A stretch of 25,963 nucleotides of DNA from Methanomassiliicoccaceae archaeon UBA328 (GCA_002506905.1 DAYM01000006.1:213294-239256), one strand, 5' to 3'. Counted from the first letter of the stretch, positions 1 through 8,524 are shown. Translations and numbers: made by a program. Notes: generated by a model not told the origin, from the sequence alone.

Positions 1-77
1 GTATGCGTATTTTGCAGATCTGTATTTTTTCATAAAAATACAATCCGAAACATGTATGGACTTATCAGTGCCAGTAT

Positions 78-97
78 ATGAAAAATAAAAAGGTTTG
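78..97 (-). terminator. U-rich terminator after cbiC
   Basis: Read leftwards, the sequence about 20 bases after the cbiC stop has two T-runs (CCTTTTTATTTTTC). Oligo-T tracts are the usual archaeal termination signal. No hairpin is needed or seen. Confidence 0.45.
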
Positions 98-117
98 ATA
101 ATGTGCCGGCGTGAAGT

Positions 118-747
118 TCAGATCTCGCCTTTCCAGTAGATCATCGCATTGCAGATGGTCGCGGCGATATTGCTTCCGCCCTTCCTTCCGCGTGCCACGA
201 TGTACGGGATGCCTGCCTTCATGATGAGTTCCTTGGACTCGACGACATTGACGAATCCCACCGGCACTCCGATGATGAGCGCGGGCCTCAGACCCTCTTC
301 CCTGATCAGCCTGTCGAGCTCGACAAGGGCCGTGGGAGCGTTGCCGATCGCAAATATGACAGGGCCTTTGAGCTTTGCGCCCTTGCGCATACTTATCGTA
401 GCTCTGGTACATCCCTCTTTCTTGGCCTCTTCAACGACATCGTCATCGCTGATGAAACAGTGTACCTCTCCGCCGTACTGCTTGAGCTTTCCTTTGTTGA
501 TACCGGCCGCGGCCATCTTCGTATCGGTGACGATGTGGGCGCCTTCCCTGATCGCTTTGATTCCGATCTGGGCCGCGTTCTCCGAGAATGTCAGGTTATC
601 ATAATAATCGAAATCCGCAGAGGTGTGGATACACCTTTTCAGAATGGAGAACTGAGGTTCCGGAAGTGTCCTTCCATTGAGCTCCGACGTGATAATCTCC
701 ATGCTTCTCTTTTCGATATCTTCGGGTTTTACAATTTCTAATTTCAT
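118..747 (-). CDS. cbiC: Cobalt-precorrin-8 methylmutase CbiC
   Basis: CbiC moves the methyl group from C11 to C12 of the corrin ring, giving cobyrinic acid in the anaerobic cobalamin pathway. The 209-residue product has the normal family length. The catalytic histidine is seen as His41 in RCIHTSADFDY. The conserved end with GVPVGFVNVVESK, then RGRKGGSNIAATICNA, is typical of CbiC/CobH. The start is ATG with a GGAG Shine-Dalgarno element 8 bases upstream. The gene diverges from cbiD across a 104-bp region holding an inverted repeat, so the two sides are probably co-regulated. No alternative family fits. Confidence 0.97.
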   Translation of the reverse strand: MKLEIVKPEDIEKRSMEIITSELNGRTLPEPQFSILKRCIHTSADFDYYDNLTFSENAAQIGIKAIREGAHIVTDTKMAAAGINKGKLKQYGGEVHCFISDDDVVEEAKKEGCTRATISMRKGAKLKGPVIFAIGNAPTALVELDRLIREEGLRPALIIGVPVGFVNVVESKELIMKAGIPYIVARGRKGGSNIAATICNAMIYWKGEI

Positions 748-796
748 TTTACTTTCTCCAGAATCTGTATCCTCTGAATCTGCTGTTCAGACAGCG

Positions 797-817
797 GTTC
801 GGACATCAAGTCCGAAC
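797..817. promoter_or_regulatory. Inverted repeat (candidate operator) between cbiC and cbiD
   Basis: GTTCGGAC, five bases, then GTCCGAAC form a perfect 8-bp inverted repeat. It abuts the TATA element of cbiD at 818-825 and lies about 50 bases before cbiC. This is where an archaeal repressor would block both promoters. A terminator role is unlikely because both genes start here rather than end. The regulator is unknown. Confidence 0.5.
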
Positions 818-825
818 TATTATAA
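818..825 (+). promoter_or_regulatory. TATA element of cbiD
   Basis: TATTATAA is centred about 29 bases before the cbiD ATG, and no Shine-Dalgarno sequence precedes that ATG. The transcript is therefore probably leaderless or nearly so. The element is almost symmetric (CTATTATAAG), so it may also serve cbiC on the other strand. Confidence 0.5.
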
Positions 826-851
826 GTTGGCGGATACATCCCGATTCATCC

Positions 852-1982
852 ATGTCAGAGGATACTGTCTTCGTCGGCGGCAAGAGACTCAGATGCGGTT
901 ACACGACCGGCACCTGTGCGGCCGCCGCATCAAAGGCCGCGGCCCTTATGCTTTTGGGCGGAAAGAGGGTAGAACAGGTCGATATCACCGTTCCCAGCGG
1001 AAAGACCCTTCAGATAGATATCCACGAGATCTCCGTCTCGGAGGACAGTGTCAGATGCGCCGCGAAGAAGGACGGCGGGGACGATATCGATGCGACCCAC
1101 GGGGCGCTTGTCTTCTCGACCGTAAAGAAAAGGAACGACGGCAAGATAATCCTCGACGGGGGCCACGGAGTCGGAAGGGTGACCAGGAAAGGACTCGATC
1201 AGCCTGTGGGGAACGCCGCCATCAACCACGTTCCGAGACATATGATACTCGAGGCCGTGAACGATGTCGCGGAATCCTTCGGATGGACCCGCGGACTCGA
1301 TGTGATAATCGATGTTCCGGAGGGGGAGACCATCGCGAAAAGGACATTCAATCCGAATCTCGGTATCCTCGGAGGGATATCCATACTCGGGACCTCGGGC
1401 ATCGTGATGCCGATGAGCGAATCCGCATTGATAGCCACGATCACGAAGGAAATGGACATGCTGGTCGCCGAGGGGCACAAATACATTCTGCTTGTCCCCG
1501 GGAACTACGGAAAGGATTATTCCGAGGGCATGGACAACATAGGGGCCGCTTCGGTAGTGAAATGCAGCAATTTCCTGGGTGAAGCATTGGACCATGCCGT
1601 CGAACTGGGTTTGAAAGGCGTTCTCCTTGTGGGCAACATCGGAAAGCTCGTCAAGGTCGCCGGCGGCATAATGAACACGCATTCCAGGAATGCCGACTGC
1701 AGACTCGAGATACTCACCGCATACACCATAGGGGCGGGCGGCAGCGCAGAGGTTGCGAAAGAGGTGCTCAACGCGGCCACCACGGAGGCGGCATTGGACA
1801 TCCTCAAAGAAGCGGGACTTATGGACAAGGTCATGTCCGTGCTCGCCGACAAGATAGAATATCACATGACCCATCGTACCGGCGGAAAACTGGAGGTCGG
1901 CGCGGTCATGTTCTCATCGAATTACGGAAAGCTCTGCCAATCGAAGAGCGCAGAGCACCTCATGAAGGAGCTGGACGAATGA
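852..1982 (+). CDS. cbiD: Cobalt-precorrin-5B C1-methyltransferase CbiD
   Basis: CbiD uses S-adenosylmethionine to methylate C1 of cobalt-precorrin-5B. The 376-residue product has the family signature GYTTGTCAAAA at residues 16-26. It also has the later conserved stretch ILGTSGIVMPMSESAL and the HSRNADCR segment. The length is normal for CbiD. The gene starts without a leader, downstream of an inverted repeat and a TATA element. Its stop overlaps the cbiG start by four bases (ATGA), so translation is probably coupled. CbiD and CbiG act on neighbouring steps (ring opening to 5B, then methylation), which matches the gene order. Confidence 0.97.
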   Translation: MSEDTVFVGGKRLRCGYTTGTCAAAASKAAALMLLGGKRVEQVDITVPSGKTLQIDIHEISVSEDSVRCAAKKDGGDDIDATHGALVFSTVKKRNDGKIILDGGHGVGRVTRKGLDQPVGNAAINHVPRHMILEAVNDVAESFGWTRGLDVIIDVPEGETIAKRTFNPNLGILGGISILGTSGIVMPMSESALIATITKEMDMLVAEGHKYILLVPGNYGKDYSEGMDNIGAASVVKCSNFLGEALDHAVELGLKGVLLVGNIGKLVKVAGGIMNTHSRNADCRLEILTAYTIGAGGSAEVAKEVLNAATTEAALDILKEAGLMDKVMSVLADKIEYHMTHRTGGKLEVGAVMFSSNYGKLCQSKSAEHLMKELDE

Positions 1983-3025
1983 TCAGCATCGTCGCCTTCA
2001 CGGCCAAAGGATGCGTCCTGGCCGAAAAGATTGCCGGTGTCCTGAAGGACAGGGATTGCAAAGTATTCTCGAAGACGCAATCCGAATCCGCGGATACGGC
2101 GAAAATAGAAGGTTCCCTGTCCGAATGGACCGTAAAGGCCATGGAGACGTCCGAAGCGGTCGTCTTCGTAAGCGCCACCGGCATTGCGGTCAGGATGATC
2201 GCCCCGTATGTGAAAGACAAGAAGAAGGATCCTGCCGTGGTCTGTCTGGATGACAACGGAAGATTCGTGATATCATTGCTGTCGGGACATGTGGGCGGTG
2301 CGAACAGGCTTGCATCGGAGATCGCATCGGCCATCGGTGCGGTACCCGTCATCACAACGGCCACGGACGTCAACGGAAAGTTCGCCGTGGACCAGTTCGC
2401 CGCAGAGAACGGTATGAGATTCAGAGGGAAGAGGATAGCGAAAGAGATCGCATCCAAGCTCCTGGACGGAAAGACCGTGGGATTCGTATCGGACTATCCT
2501 GTGGAAGGCGGTCTTCCCGCGGGGATCTCCGAGAAAAGAGATCACGATACGGGCATCCTGATATCTTCCGAATACGAACCGGAACTGCCCTTCAAAGACA
2601 CGCTGGTACTTGTACCGGAGGACCATGTGGTCGGTATCGGGTGCAAGAAGGATATCCCTTACGAAAACGTGCGTTCGCTGTTCTGCGATACGCTGAAGAA
2701 GCTGGATATCTCTCCGGACAGCGTAAGGGTCATCGCCAGCATCGATCTGAAGGAGGACGAAACGGCACTGAAAGAGCTCTGCAGGGAGTTCGGACTGCCT
2801 TCGGTGTTCTTCACCGCAGATGAGCTCAACTCCATGGAGAACATCGGTTTCTCCGGATCGGATTTCGTAAGGTCCGTCACAAGCGTGGACTGCGTGTGCG
2901 AAAGGTCTGCGGTCAAAGCATCCAAAGATGGAAAACTTATACTCAAAAAGACCTCGAAGGACGGTGTGACCATCGCCGTCGTCAAAGAGGATTTCAAGAT
3001 CATATTCAAAGAGGGAAACAGATGA
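1979..3025 (+). CDS. cbiG: Cobalt-precorrin-5A hydrolase CbiG
   Basis: CbiG opens the delta-lactone of cobalt-precorrin-5A and releases acetaldehyde, giving 5B. The 348-residue product shows the N-terminal domain with VVFVSATGIAVR followed by SLLSGHVGGANRLA, the classic CbiG motif. It then has the central region with TTATDVNGKFAVD. The C-terminal CobE/GbiG-type domain begins near LVLVPEDHVVGIGCKKD. The gene overlaps cbiD and the next gene by four bases on each side (ATGA), so it is locked into the operon. No defect is visible. Confidence 0.96.
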   Translation: MISIVAFTAKGCVLAEKIAGVLKDRDCKVFSKTQSESADTAKIEGSLSEWTVKAMETSEAVVFVSATGIAVRMIAPYVKDKKKDPAVVCLDDNGRFVISLLSGHVGGANRLASEIASAIGAVPVITTATDVNGKFAVDQFAAENGMRFRGKRIAKEIASKLLDGKTVGFVSDYPVEGGLPAGISEKRDHDTGILISSEYEPELPFKDTLVLVPEDHVVGIGCKKDIPYENVRSLFCDTLKKLDISPDSVRVIASIDLKEDETALKELCREFGLPSVFFTADELNSMENIGFSGSDFVRSVTSVDCVCERSAVKASKDGKLILKKTSKDGVTIAVVKEDFKIIFKEGNR

Positions 3026-5004
3026 AGGGGGTTCTGATTTTTGCAGGAACGACCGAGGGAAGGAAACTCACGGAGTTCCTCGGTTCGCATGGTGTCGAAG
3101 TGCACTCGTGTGTAGTCACGAAATACGGAAAGGCGCTTCTCAGCGAGAGCGATAACGTGAAGGTCTCTTCCGACAGACTCGGAATGGACGGAATGTGCGA
3201 TCTCATGAAGAAATATCCGCTGGTCATCGATGCGACACACCCCTATGCCGTAACCGTCACGGAACACATCAAAGAAGCATGTGCCAGGACAGGTGCGGAA
3301 TACATCCGTCTGCTGAGACCTGAAGGAAGACACTGCGGGGATCTGAAGGTCGTCGACACCATAGACGAGGCCGTCGAATACCTGAAGAACACCGAAGGCA
3401 ACATTCTTGCCACCACCGGCAGCAAAGAGGTCGCCAAGTACGCGGACCTCAGGGACAGGACCTACGTCCGCGTATTACCGAACGCCGACAGTCTGGAGAA
3501 ATGCATATCCGCCGGTTTCGAAGGCAAGCACATCATCTGCATGCAGGGACCGTTCGACGAGGAACTCAACTACGGCATGCTCAGACAGACCGATGCGAGA
3601 TTCATGGTAACGAAGGATTCTGGCCAGCCCGGAGGATTCGGCGAGAAGATATCCGCCGCATCGAGGGCCGGAGCGGAGGTCATTCTTATAGGAAGGCCCG
3701 TAAAGGAAACGGGAATGAGCTTCGACGATGTTGTCGGCATGCTCAGGGAAAGATACGGTATCGAAGATACCTGCGAATGCAAAGAGGATGACAGACGCAG
3801 TTTCGCCGTCATCGGAATAGGCATGGGAACACCTCAGGGCCTTACCGTCGAAGCACGCGACACCATCGCATCCGCAGACCTTGTGGTCGGTGCGAAAAGG
3901 ATGGTGGAATCCGTCGGAATGGTCGGCAGCGATATCCTCGAAGAATATGCCGCAGACAAGATACTGGCATATGTGAAGGAACACCCCGAATACCGCAGCA
4001 TCGCCGTGCTCGTGTCCGGAGATGTGGGATTCTACAGCGCGGCAAAGAAACTCATAGATTCCGTGGACAGGGACGAGTTCGATCTCAAGGTCGTATGCGG
4101 AATATCGTCACTGGTCTATTTCTGCTCCAAACTCGGGACCACCTGGCAGGATGTCCATCCCGTAAGCGCCCACGGAAGGAGCCTCAATATCATCGGAGAG
4201 GTGAAGAGACACCCGAAGGTGTTCTCCCTTCTCAACGGAACGGAAGGCGCAAGATCGCTGTGCTCGGTACTCATCGAGTACGGTTTCGACAGCGTCAACA
4301 TCACCATCGGTCAGGACCTCGGCAATCCCGGGGAGAAGATCATATCCGGACACCCGTCCGAGATCATGGACAAGATCGATTCCAAACTCTGTGTGGCACT
4401 TATCGAGAATCCGAACTATTCGACGGTGAATCCCATCTCCATACAGGATGACGAGCTCATCCGCGGAGACGCTCCCATGACCAAATCCGAGGTCAGGGCG
4501 CTGTCCGTGGCAAAACTGAAACTCGGCGACGATTCCGTCGTCTATGACGTGGGAGCCGGCACCGGCTCGGTATCCGTCGAAATGGCATTGGTGGCCGTCG
4601 GGGGAACGATCTATGCCGTCGAGAAGGAAGAGGAAGCAGTGGAACTTATCAAGAAGAACAAAAAGAAGTTCGCCGTGCCCAATCTGGAGATCGTCCCCGG
4701 CTACGCACCGGAAGCATTGAAGGACCTGCCCGCACCGACCCATGTGTTCGTCGGCGGTTCCGCCGGAAACCTCAAACAGATATTGGAATGCGTGCTGGAG
4801 AAGAACCCGTCCGCACGTTTCGTCGTCAATTCCGTCACCATCGAGACCATGGCGGAGACCATGGAATGCATCAGGGCCATGGACCTCGTCGAGGAGGACA
4901 TCGCCTGCGTCAATGTATCGAAAGGAAGGAAGGCGGGAAGATACCATCTCATGACCGCACAGAACCCGGTCTACATAGTCACATGCAGGGGGAAGGGCAA
5001 CTGA
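3022..5004 (+). CDS. Fused precorrin-6A reductase / C5,15-methyltransferase (CbiJ-CbiE-CbiT)
   Basis: One uninterrupted 660-residue frame carries three enzymes. Residues 1 to about 250 are CbiJ, the precorrin-6A reductase (start MKGVLIFAGTTEGRKL, then DATHPYA). Residues about 258-470 are CbiE, the tetrapyrrole methylase for C5, with the glycine-rich GIGMGTPQGLT. Residues about 475-660 are CbiT, the C15 methylase and decarboxylase, with the SAM loop DVGAGTGSVSVE near 509 preceded by GDAPMTKSEVRAL. CbiE-CbiT fusions (CobL) are well known; CbiJ joined in front of them is less usual. The ATG at 3022 was chosen because it overlaps the cbiG stop by four bases and has GAGGG upstream. The three domains act in direct succession, so the fusion would channel intermediates. 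Symbols cbiJ, cbiE and cbiT all apply. Confidence 0.93.
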   Translation: MKGVLIFAGTTEGRKLTEFLGSHGVEVHSCVVTKYGKALLSESDNVKVSSDRLGMDGMCDLMKKYPLVIDATHPYAVTVTEHIKEACARTGAEYIRLLRPEGRHCGDLKVVDTIDEAVEYLKNTEGNILATTGSKEVAKYADLRDRTYVRVLPNADSLEKCISAGFEGKHIICMQGPFDEELNYGMLRQTDARFMVTKDSGQPGGFGEKISAASRAGAEVILIGRPVKETGMSFDDVVGMLRERYGIEDTCECKEDDRRSFAVIGIGMGTPQGLTVEARDTIASADLVVGAKRMVESVGMVGSDILEEYAADKILAYVKEHPEYRSIAVLVSGDVGFYSAAKKLIDSVDRDEFDLKVVCGISSLVYFCSKLGTTWQDVHPVSAHGRSLNIIGEVKRHPKVFSLLNGTEGARSLCSVLIEYGFDSVNITIGQDLGNPGEKIISGHPSEIMDKIDSKLCVALIENPNYSTVNPISIQDDELIRGDAPMTKSEVRALSVAKLKLGDDSVVYDVGAGTGSVSVEMALVAVGGTIYAVEKEEEAVELIKKNKKKFAVPNLEIVPGYAPEALKDLPAPTHVFVGGSAGNLKQILECVLEKNPSARFVVNSVTIETMAETMECIRAMDLVEEDIACVNVSKGRKAGRYHLMTAQNPVYIVTCRGKGN

Positions 5005-6359
5005 CCCTTCCGAGACTTCTTCTGACCGCACCGGCCAGCGGAAGCGGCAAGACCCTCATCACATGCGGGATACTCCAGGCCCTGGTCAACAGGGGGCTGA
5101 AGGTATCATCGTTCAAATGCGGTCCCGATTACATCGATCCGATGTTTCACAGCAGGGTCATCGGGACCCCGTCCAAGAATCTGGACCCGTTCTTCACCGA
5201 CACGGACACCATGAGATATCTGTTCTCCAGGTCCGCCGAAGGACAGGACATCTCCGTCATCGAAGGCGTCATGGGATACTATGACGGCATCGGCATGGCG
5301 ACCACCAGAGGAAGCACCTACGATGTCTCCGAAAGGCTGGAATGTCCCACGATACTGATAGTCAACTGCAGGGGGGCAAGCCTCTCCGCCGTGCCCGTGG
5401 TCAAGGGTTTCAAGGAGTTCAGGAACAACAACATCAAGGGTGTGATCCTCAACAACATGTCCGCCCCGGTGTACGCCGAGGTCTCCAAGATCATCGAAGA
5501 AGAGGTCGGGATCAAGGTCATCGGATACGTTCCCAAGGTCACAGACCTTGTGCTGGAAAGCCGTCATCTGGGTCTTTGCCTTCCGGGAGAGATAGAATCC
5601 CTCAAGGAAAAGCTGAACAAGCTCGCGGATGTCTTGGAGGGATCACTGAATATCGACCTTCTCATAGAGCTTGCAAATACCGCTCCGGACCTGGAATACA
5701 TACCTCCGGAGATCGAAAAGATCGACGGTAAGGTGAAGGTCGCATTGGCAGACGATGATGCGTTCTGCTTCACCTACGAGGACAACATCAGACTCCTGGA
5801 GGAATGCGGCGCGGAGATCGTCCGTTTCTCGCCCATGCATGACAGAAAGATACCGGACGGGGTCGGAGGCGTCATCCTTTCGGGAGGATACCCGGAACTC
5901 CACGCCGAGACGCTATCTGCGAATAAAGTGATGCTCGAGGACATGCGCAGCAAGATAACCGCGGGGATGCCATGCATCGCGGAGTGCGGCGGTTTCATGT
6001 ACCTCCACAGGGAGATCGAAGGTTCCGACGGTAGGATGTACCCCATGGCGGACGTCTTCGACGCCGAGGCCGTGAACAAGGGAAAACTGAACCGTTTCGG
6101 ATACATCACGGTGTCATCCGAGGGAGGATCGGATATCCTCAAAAACTGCAGCATAAAGGCGCACGAATTCCACTATTGGGATTCGGACGACTGCGGTACC
6201 GATTGCACCGCGGTGAAATCATCTAACGGAAAGAGGTACGAATGCATGCACTGCAAGGGTCCCCTTTCCGCCGGATTCCCCCATCTCTACTACTATTCCG
6301 AACCAAAGGTCGCATACAATTTCCTCGTGTGCTGCTCCCGTTTCTTAGGCATGGATTGA
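4983..6359 (+). CDS. cbiA: Cobyrinate a,c-diamide synthase CbiA
   Basis: CbiA amidates the a and c carboxylates of cobyrinic acid using ATP and glutamine. The P-loop APASGSGKT is near the N terminus, followed by FKCGPDYIDPMFH. The C-terminal glutaminase domain has the nucleophile Cys in AECGGFMYL, preceded by ILSGGYPELHAE. The length (about 458 residues) is normal. The ATG at 4983 gives a 22-base overlap with cbiT and has no clear Shine-Dalgarno. A CTG at 5001 would give a CTGA overlap like the ATGA junctions upstream, with GGGGGAAGGG just before it, and cannot be excluded. The homologue CfbB (coenzyme F430 pathway) has the same fold, but the cbi operon context favours CbiA. Confidence 0.92.
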   Translation: MQGEGQLTLPRLLLTAPASGSGKTLITCGILQALVNRGLKVSSFKCGPDYIDPMFHSRVIGTPSKNLDPFFTDTDTMRYLFSRSAEGQDISVIEGVMGYYDGIGMATTRGSTYDVSERLECPTILIVNCRGASLSAVPVVKGFKEFRNNNIKGVILNNMSAPVYAEVSKIIEEEVGIKVIGYVPKVTDLVLESRHLGLCLPGEIESLKEKLNKLADVLEGSLNIDLLIELANTAPDLEYIPPEIEKIDGKVKVALADDDAFCFTYEDNIRLLEECGAEIVRFSPMHDRKIPDGVGGVILSGGYPELHAETLSANKVMLEDMRSKITAGMPCIAECGGFMYLHREIEGSDGRMYPMADVFDAEAVNKGKLNRFGYITVSSEGGSDILKNCSIKAHEFHYWDSDDCGTDCTAVKSSNGKRYECMHCKGPLSAGFPHLYYYSEPKVAYNFLVCCSRFLGMD

Positions 6360-6753
6360 CCCTCCATCCAATCCTGTTCGGAAATTTCCTTTCATTTTAT
6401 CGAACGGAAACGGCCTTTTTAACGAAGTTCGGGACCTTGCCCGTGCTCATACCCCATTTTGAGATACTTTTCCAAAAATGGCCGTTTACGGCGAAAGAAA
6501 CGGATTCAAATTTTTTGTATCCGAGCGGCTTCCAAACTTCTAACGATTATAGTTTTTAGCTGAATTTTACGAATTTCGTTAAAGGATCTGCGATGCACGA
6601 TAAACTCCCTGCGATATCCGCTGTGGCGCCGAAAAACACCGTTTCCACTGCAACGCGAATAATGCCCGAAAAACGATAAAAACATGTTAAAATATTCAAA
6701 AAACACGTTAAATAACGCAATACAACCTATCCTAATGTAGAGTATTACAATAA
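6360..6753. other. Intergenic stretch with no gene
   Basis: This AT-rich interval follows cbiA. It opens with the palindrome GGAAATTTCC (6380-6389) and pyrimidine-rich stretches ending in CCTTTTT (6414-6420), which may terminate the cbi transcript. Two similar segments (ACATGTTAAA and ACACGTTAAA) lie near 6683 and 6703. Short open frames here have no start signals and no recognisable products. Confidence 0.5.
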
Positions 6754-6763
6754 TGTATATACA
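6754..6763 (+). promoter_or_regulatory. Promoter of the beta-helix protein gene
   Basis: TGTATATACA is a 10-bp palindrome that includes a TATA element about 45 bases before the ATG. It would give a leader of about 20 nt carrying the Shine-Dalgarno AAGGTGAT. A TAATGTA half-site lies at 6733-6739. The same half-site makes up the palindromes upstream of the MFS gene near 18110. Confidence 0.4.
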
Positions 6764-6802
6764 GTGTCCAAGTGTAATGTGTTATTTAAGGTGATAAAAA
6801 CT

Positions 6803-7705
6803 ATGGATAACAAAAGATCATTGATCATGACGGCAATGGTAGTTGTAGCCATACTGCTCATCGGTCCGGCAATGGTGGGAGGAGACGCGAACTCAGACGG
6901 AGTGAACGTCCCCACTATTAATGTTACCGTGATCACAACAGATGAGACGATCACAATAAGTGATGGTATGACCCTGACGACACCATACGTCATCAAAAGC
7001 GGTACTTTGACCATAGAACTTGAGGGCTCGGCCACATCCGCCACTCTGTACAAGAGTGTGGGAACGAACCGCGCAATGTTCTACGTCGACGGCGGTGATC
7101 TCGTCATCGGAGATGGAATCACCATCAGCGGCAGATCCGGCAGCGATGCCGAAGACAAAACAGCATCCGTCGCGCTCATTGTGGTGAACAGCGGAAACGT
7201 CACACTCGGAACGGCCAACGGATCCGGTGTCACGATAACCGACGCTCATTCCAATTACCGGAGCGGCGCGATCGCTATCGAAGGGGGAGTAACAACTCTG
7301 TATAACTCCACGATCACAAACTGCAGCGGTGCCTTCGTCGGTGCTGTACGTGTTGAGACCGGAAGTTTCGTCATGAACGGAGGCTCCATCAATAACTGCA
7401 GCGTGACCGGAAACGGCGGTGCGATATGCGCAGTGGGCGGCACTGTTGAGATCAACAATGCAACACTCAGCGACAACACATCGACGACCGAGAACGATTC
7501 CCACGGCGGCGGTGCGATATACGCGACCAACGGCAGCAATGTCACGATCAACAGTTCTACCCTCAAAGGCAACAGCGTTCCCAACCCCGTCAAAGGCGGA
7601 GGAGCGGGAATACTCGCAGTGAACGGATCTGTTGTAGTGATCAACGAATCCACAATAACCGGGAACATCATGATCCCGTGTCCCGGATCGGATGGCAATA
7701 ATTAA
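6803..7705 (+). CDS. Secreted right-handed beta-helix (adhesin-like) protein
   Basis: The 300-residue product begins with a positively charged and hydrophobic signal segment (MDNKRSLIMTAMVVVAILL...), so it is probably exported. The rest is Gly/Asn/Ser/Thr-rich, with repeating turns such as GGAICAVGGTVEINNATL and GGAIYATNGSNVTINSSTL. This is the pattern of a parallel beta-helix as in methanogen adhesin-like proteins. Many NxS/T sites could be glycosylated. The ATG at 6803 is preferred over one at 6764 because AAGGTGAT lies just before it and the signal peptide then starts at residue 1. There is no C-terminal membrane anchor. The protein is short for this class and ends soon after a repeat, so it may be a truncated or released form. 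The ligand is unknown. Confidence 0.75.
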   Translation: MDNKRSLIMTAMVVVAILLIGPAMVGGDANSDGVNVPTINVTVITTDETITISDGMTLTTPYVIKSGTLTIELEGSATSATLYKSVGTNRAMFYVDGGDLVIGDGITISGRSGSDAEDKTASVALIVVNSGNVTLGTANGSGVTITDAHSNYRSGAIAIEGGVTTLYNSTITNCSGAFVGAVRVETGSFVMNGGSINNCSVTGNGGAICAVGGTVEINNATLSDNTSTTENDSHGGGAIYATNGSNVTINSSTLKGNSVPNPVKGGGAGILAVNGSVVVINESTITGNIMIPCPGSDGNN

Positions 7706-7831
7706 ACAGACCGACTCCGATCGATCGATTTAGAACTAATGACAGATAAAACGATACTGCAATTTCAATCGACATCAATTGTGTAACGATATCCCGAATA
7801 TAACATGCTCTGGAGCTGCATCCGGGATAAT

Positions 7832-8119
7832 TCAGCTCTTTCCGTCCATGATCTCGTTGATCGCCTGGAGATGCTTGGCGACCTCGATACCTTTCTCGGT
7901 CAAAGATACTTCGGCACGGTTATTACTGAAGTTGTCAGTCCTTATCTGTACCAGACCCTTGTTTTCAAGCATATTCAGCTTGTCGGGCATCCTCGGATTC
8001 ATTGAGATCCCCTTGTAGATCTGACTCTTTATGCATGTGCCGTTCTCATAGAGGAACAACATTATCGAGATGTTGTGCTTCTCCTCCAACACGCTCAGAT
8101 TGTTGTTTTTTTCTGTCAT
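7832..8119 (-). CDS. Small winged-helix DNA-binding regulator
   Basis: The 95-residue product fits a stand-alone winged helix-turn-helix. An N-terminal helix (ISIMLFLYENGTCIKSQIYKGI) is followed by a recognition-type helix (MPDKLNMLENKGLVQIRTDN). A wing then leads into LTEKGIEVAKHL, a typical end of MarR/PadR-like archaeal regulators. No ligand domain is present. The gene converges with the beta-helix gene. A TATA element (CTATATAAAC, 8136-8145) lies about 22 bases before its ATG, and AGGGG is also near the start. Its target is not shown by the sequence. Confidence 0.75.
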   Translation of the reverse strand: MTEKNNNLSVLEEKHNISIMLFLYENGTCIKSQIYKGISMNPRMPDKLNMLENKGLVQIRTDNFSNNRAEVSLTEKGIEVAKHLQAINEIMDGKS

Positions 8120-8135
8120 TCAGACCCCTTATTAC

Positions 8136-8145
8136 GTTTATATAG
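8136..8145 (-). promoter_or_regulatory. TATA element of the winged-helix regulator gene
   Basis: Read leftwards, CTATATAAAC lies about 22 bases before the ATG at 8119, giving a very short or absent leader. The 60 bases upstream are AT-rich, with imperfect TTAGG/CCTAA half-sites that could be an autoregulatory site; this is weak. Confidence 0.5.
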
Positions 8146-8367
8146 AATATTAGGTTGGTTGGTTTTTAACAATTTTATATATTAATCCTAACATATTTAA
8201 TACTCTAGAATCAACGGTCGAAGATCCGCCTCCGAAAAATGAATTTCTTAAACAGCGTATAAGATCCGACGGCATCCGTATGAACAAACATCCGATCGGA
8301 AATGTGACAAAAATGGGATGAAATGACAATCCAGCTCAAACAGTCGTTATCACAAAAAACGAATGAG

Positions 8368-8440
8368 TGCTCCCGACGGGATTTGAACCCGTGTCGAAGC
8401 CTCGAGAGGGCTTCATGATTGGCCGCTACACTACAGGAGC
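8368..8440 (-). tRNA. tRNA-Glu (anticodon CTC)
   Basis: A full cloverleaf is readable on the minus strand. The acceptor is GCTCCTG/CGGGAGC with one G-T pair. The anticodon arm AAGCC-CTCTCGA-GGCTT gives anticodon CTC. The T-arm is ACGGG-TTCAAAT-CCCGT. CCA is not encoded. TTAATAAAG at 8464-8472 lies about 28 bases upstream as a TATA element. Confidence 0.95.
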
Positions 8441-8463
8441 TGTACAACACCGATTGCGGTATC

Positions 8464-8472
8464 CTTAATAAA
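8464..8472 (-). promoter_or_regulatory. TATA element of tRNA-Glu
   Basis: CTTTATTAA on the minus strand is centred about 28 bases before the first base of the tRNA. Confidence 0.5.
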
Positions 8473-8524
8473 GATTTCGTACTATGAATTATCAAATGAT
8501 ACTCAAATCATCTGGATATCCGGA

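Noticed and set aside
748..851. Cobalamin riboswitch before cbiD
   Set aside because: The region is too short, lacks the B12-box elements, and the transcript is probably leaderless.
930..1874. Long open frame antisense to cbiD, and similar long antisense frames over cbiT (4108-5031) and hom (19483-20517)
   Set aside because: They are mirror frames of well-recognised genes on the other strand, produced by codon bias, with no family pattern or start signals.
6506..6706. 66-codon frame on the minus strand in the gap after cbiA
   Set aside because: No promoter, no Shine-Dalgarno and no recognisable product.
8146..8190. Possible operator TTAGG...CCTAA upstream of the winged-helix gene
   Set aside because: The match is only five bases with poor flanks in AT-rich DNA; not enough for a call.
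8211..8495. 94-codon open frame on the minus strand
   Set aside because: It runs straight through tRNA-Glu and its promoter and has no coding character.
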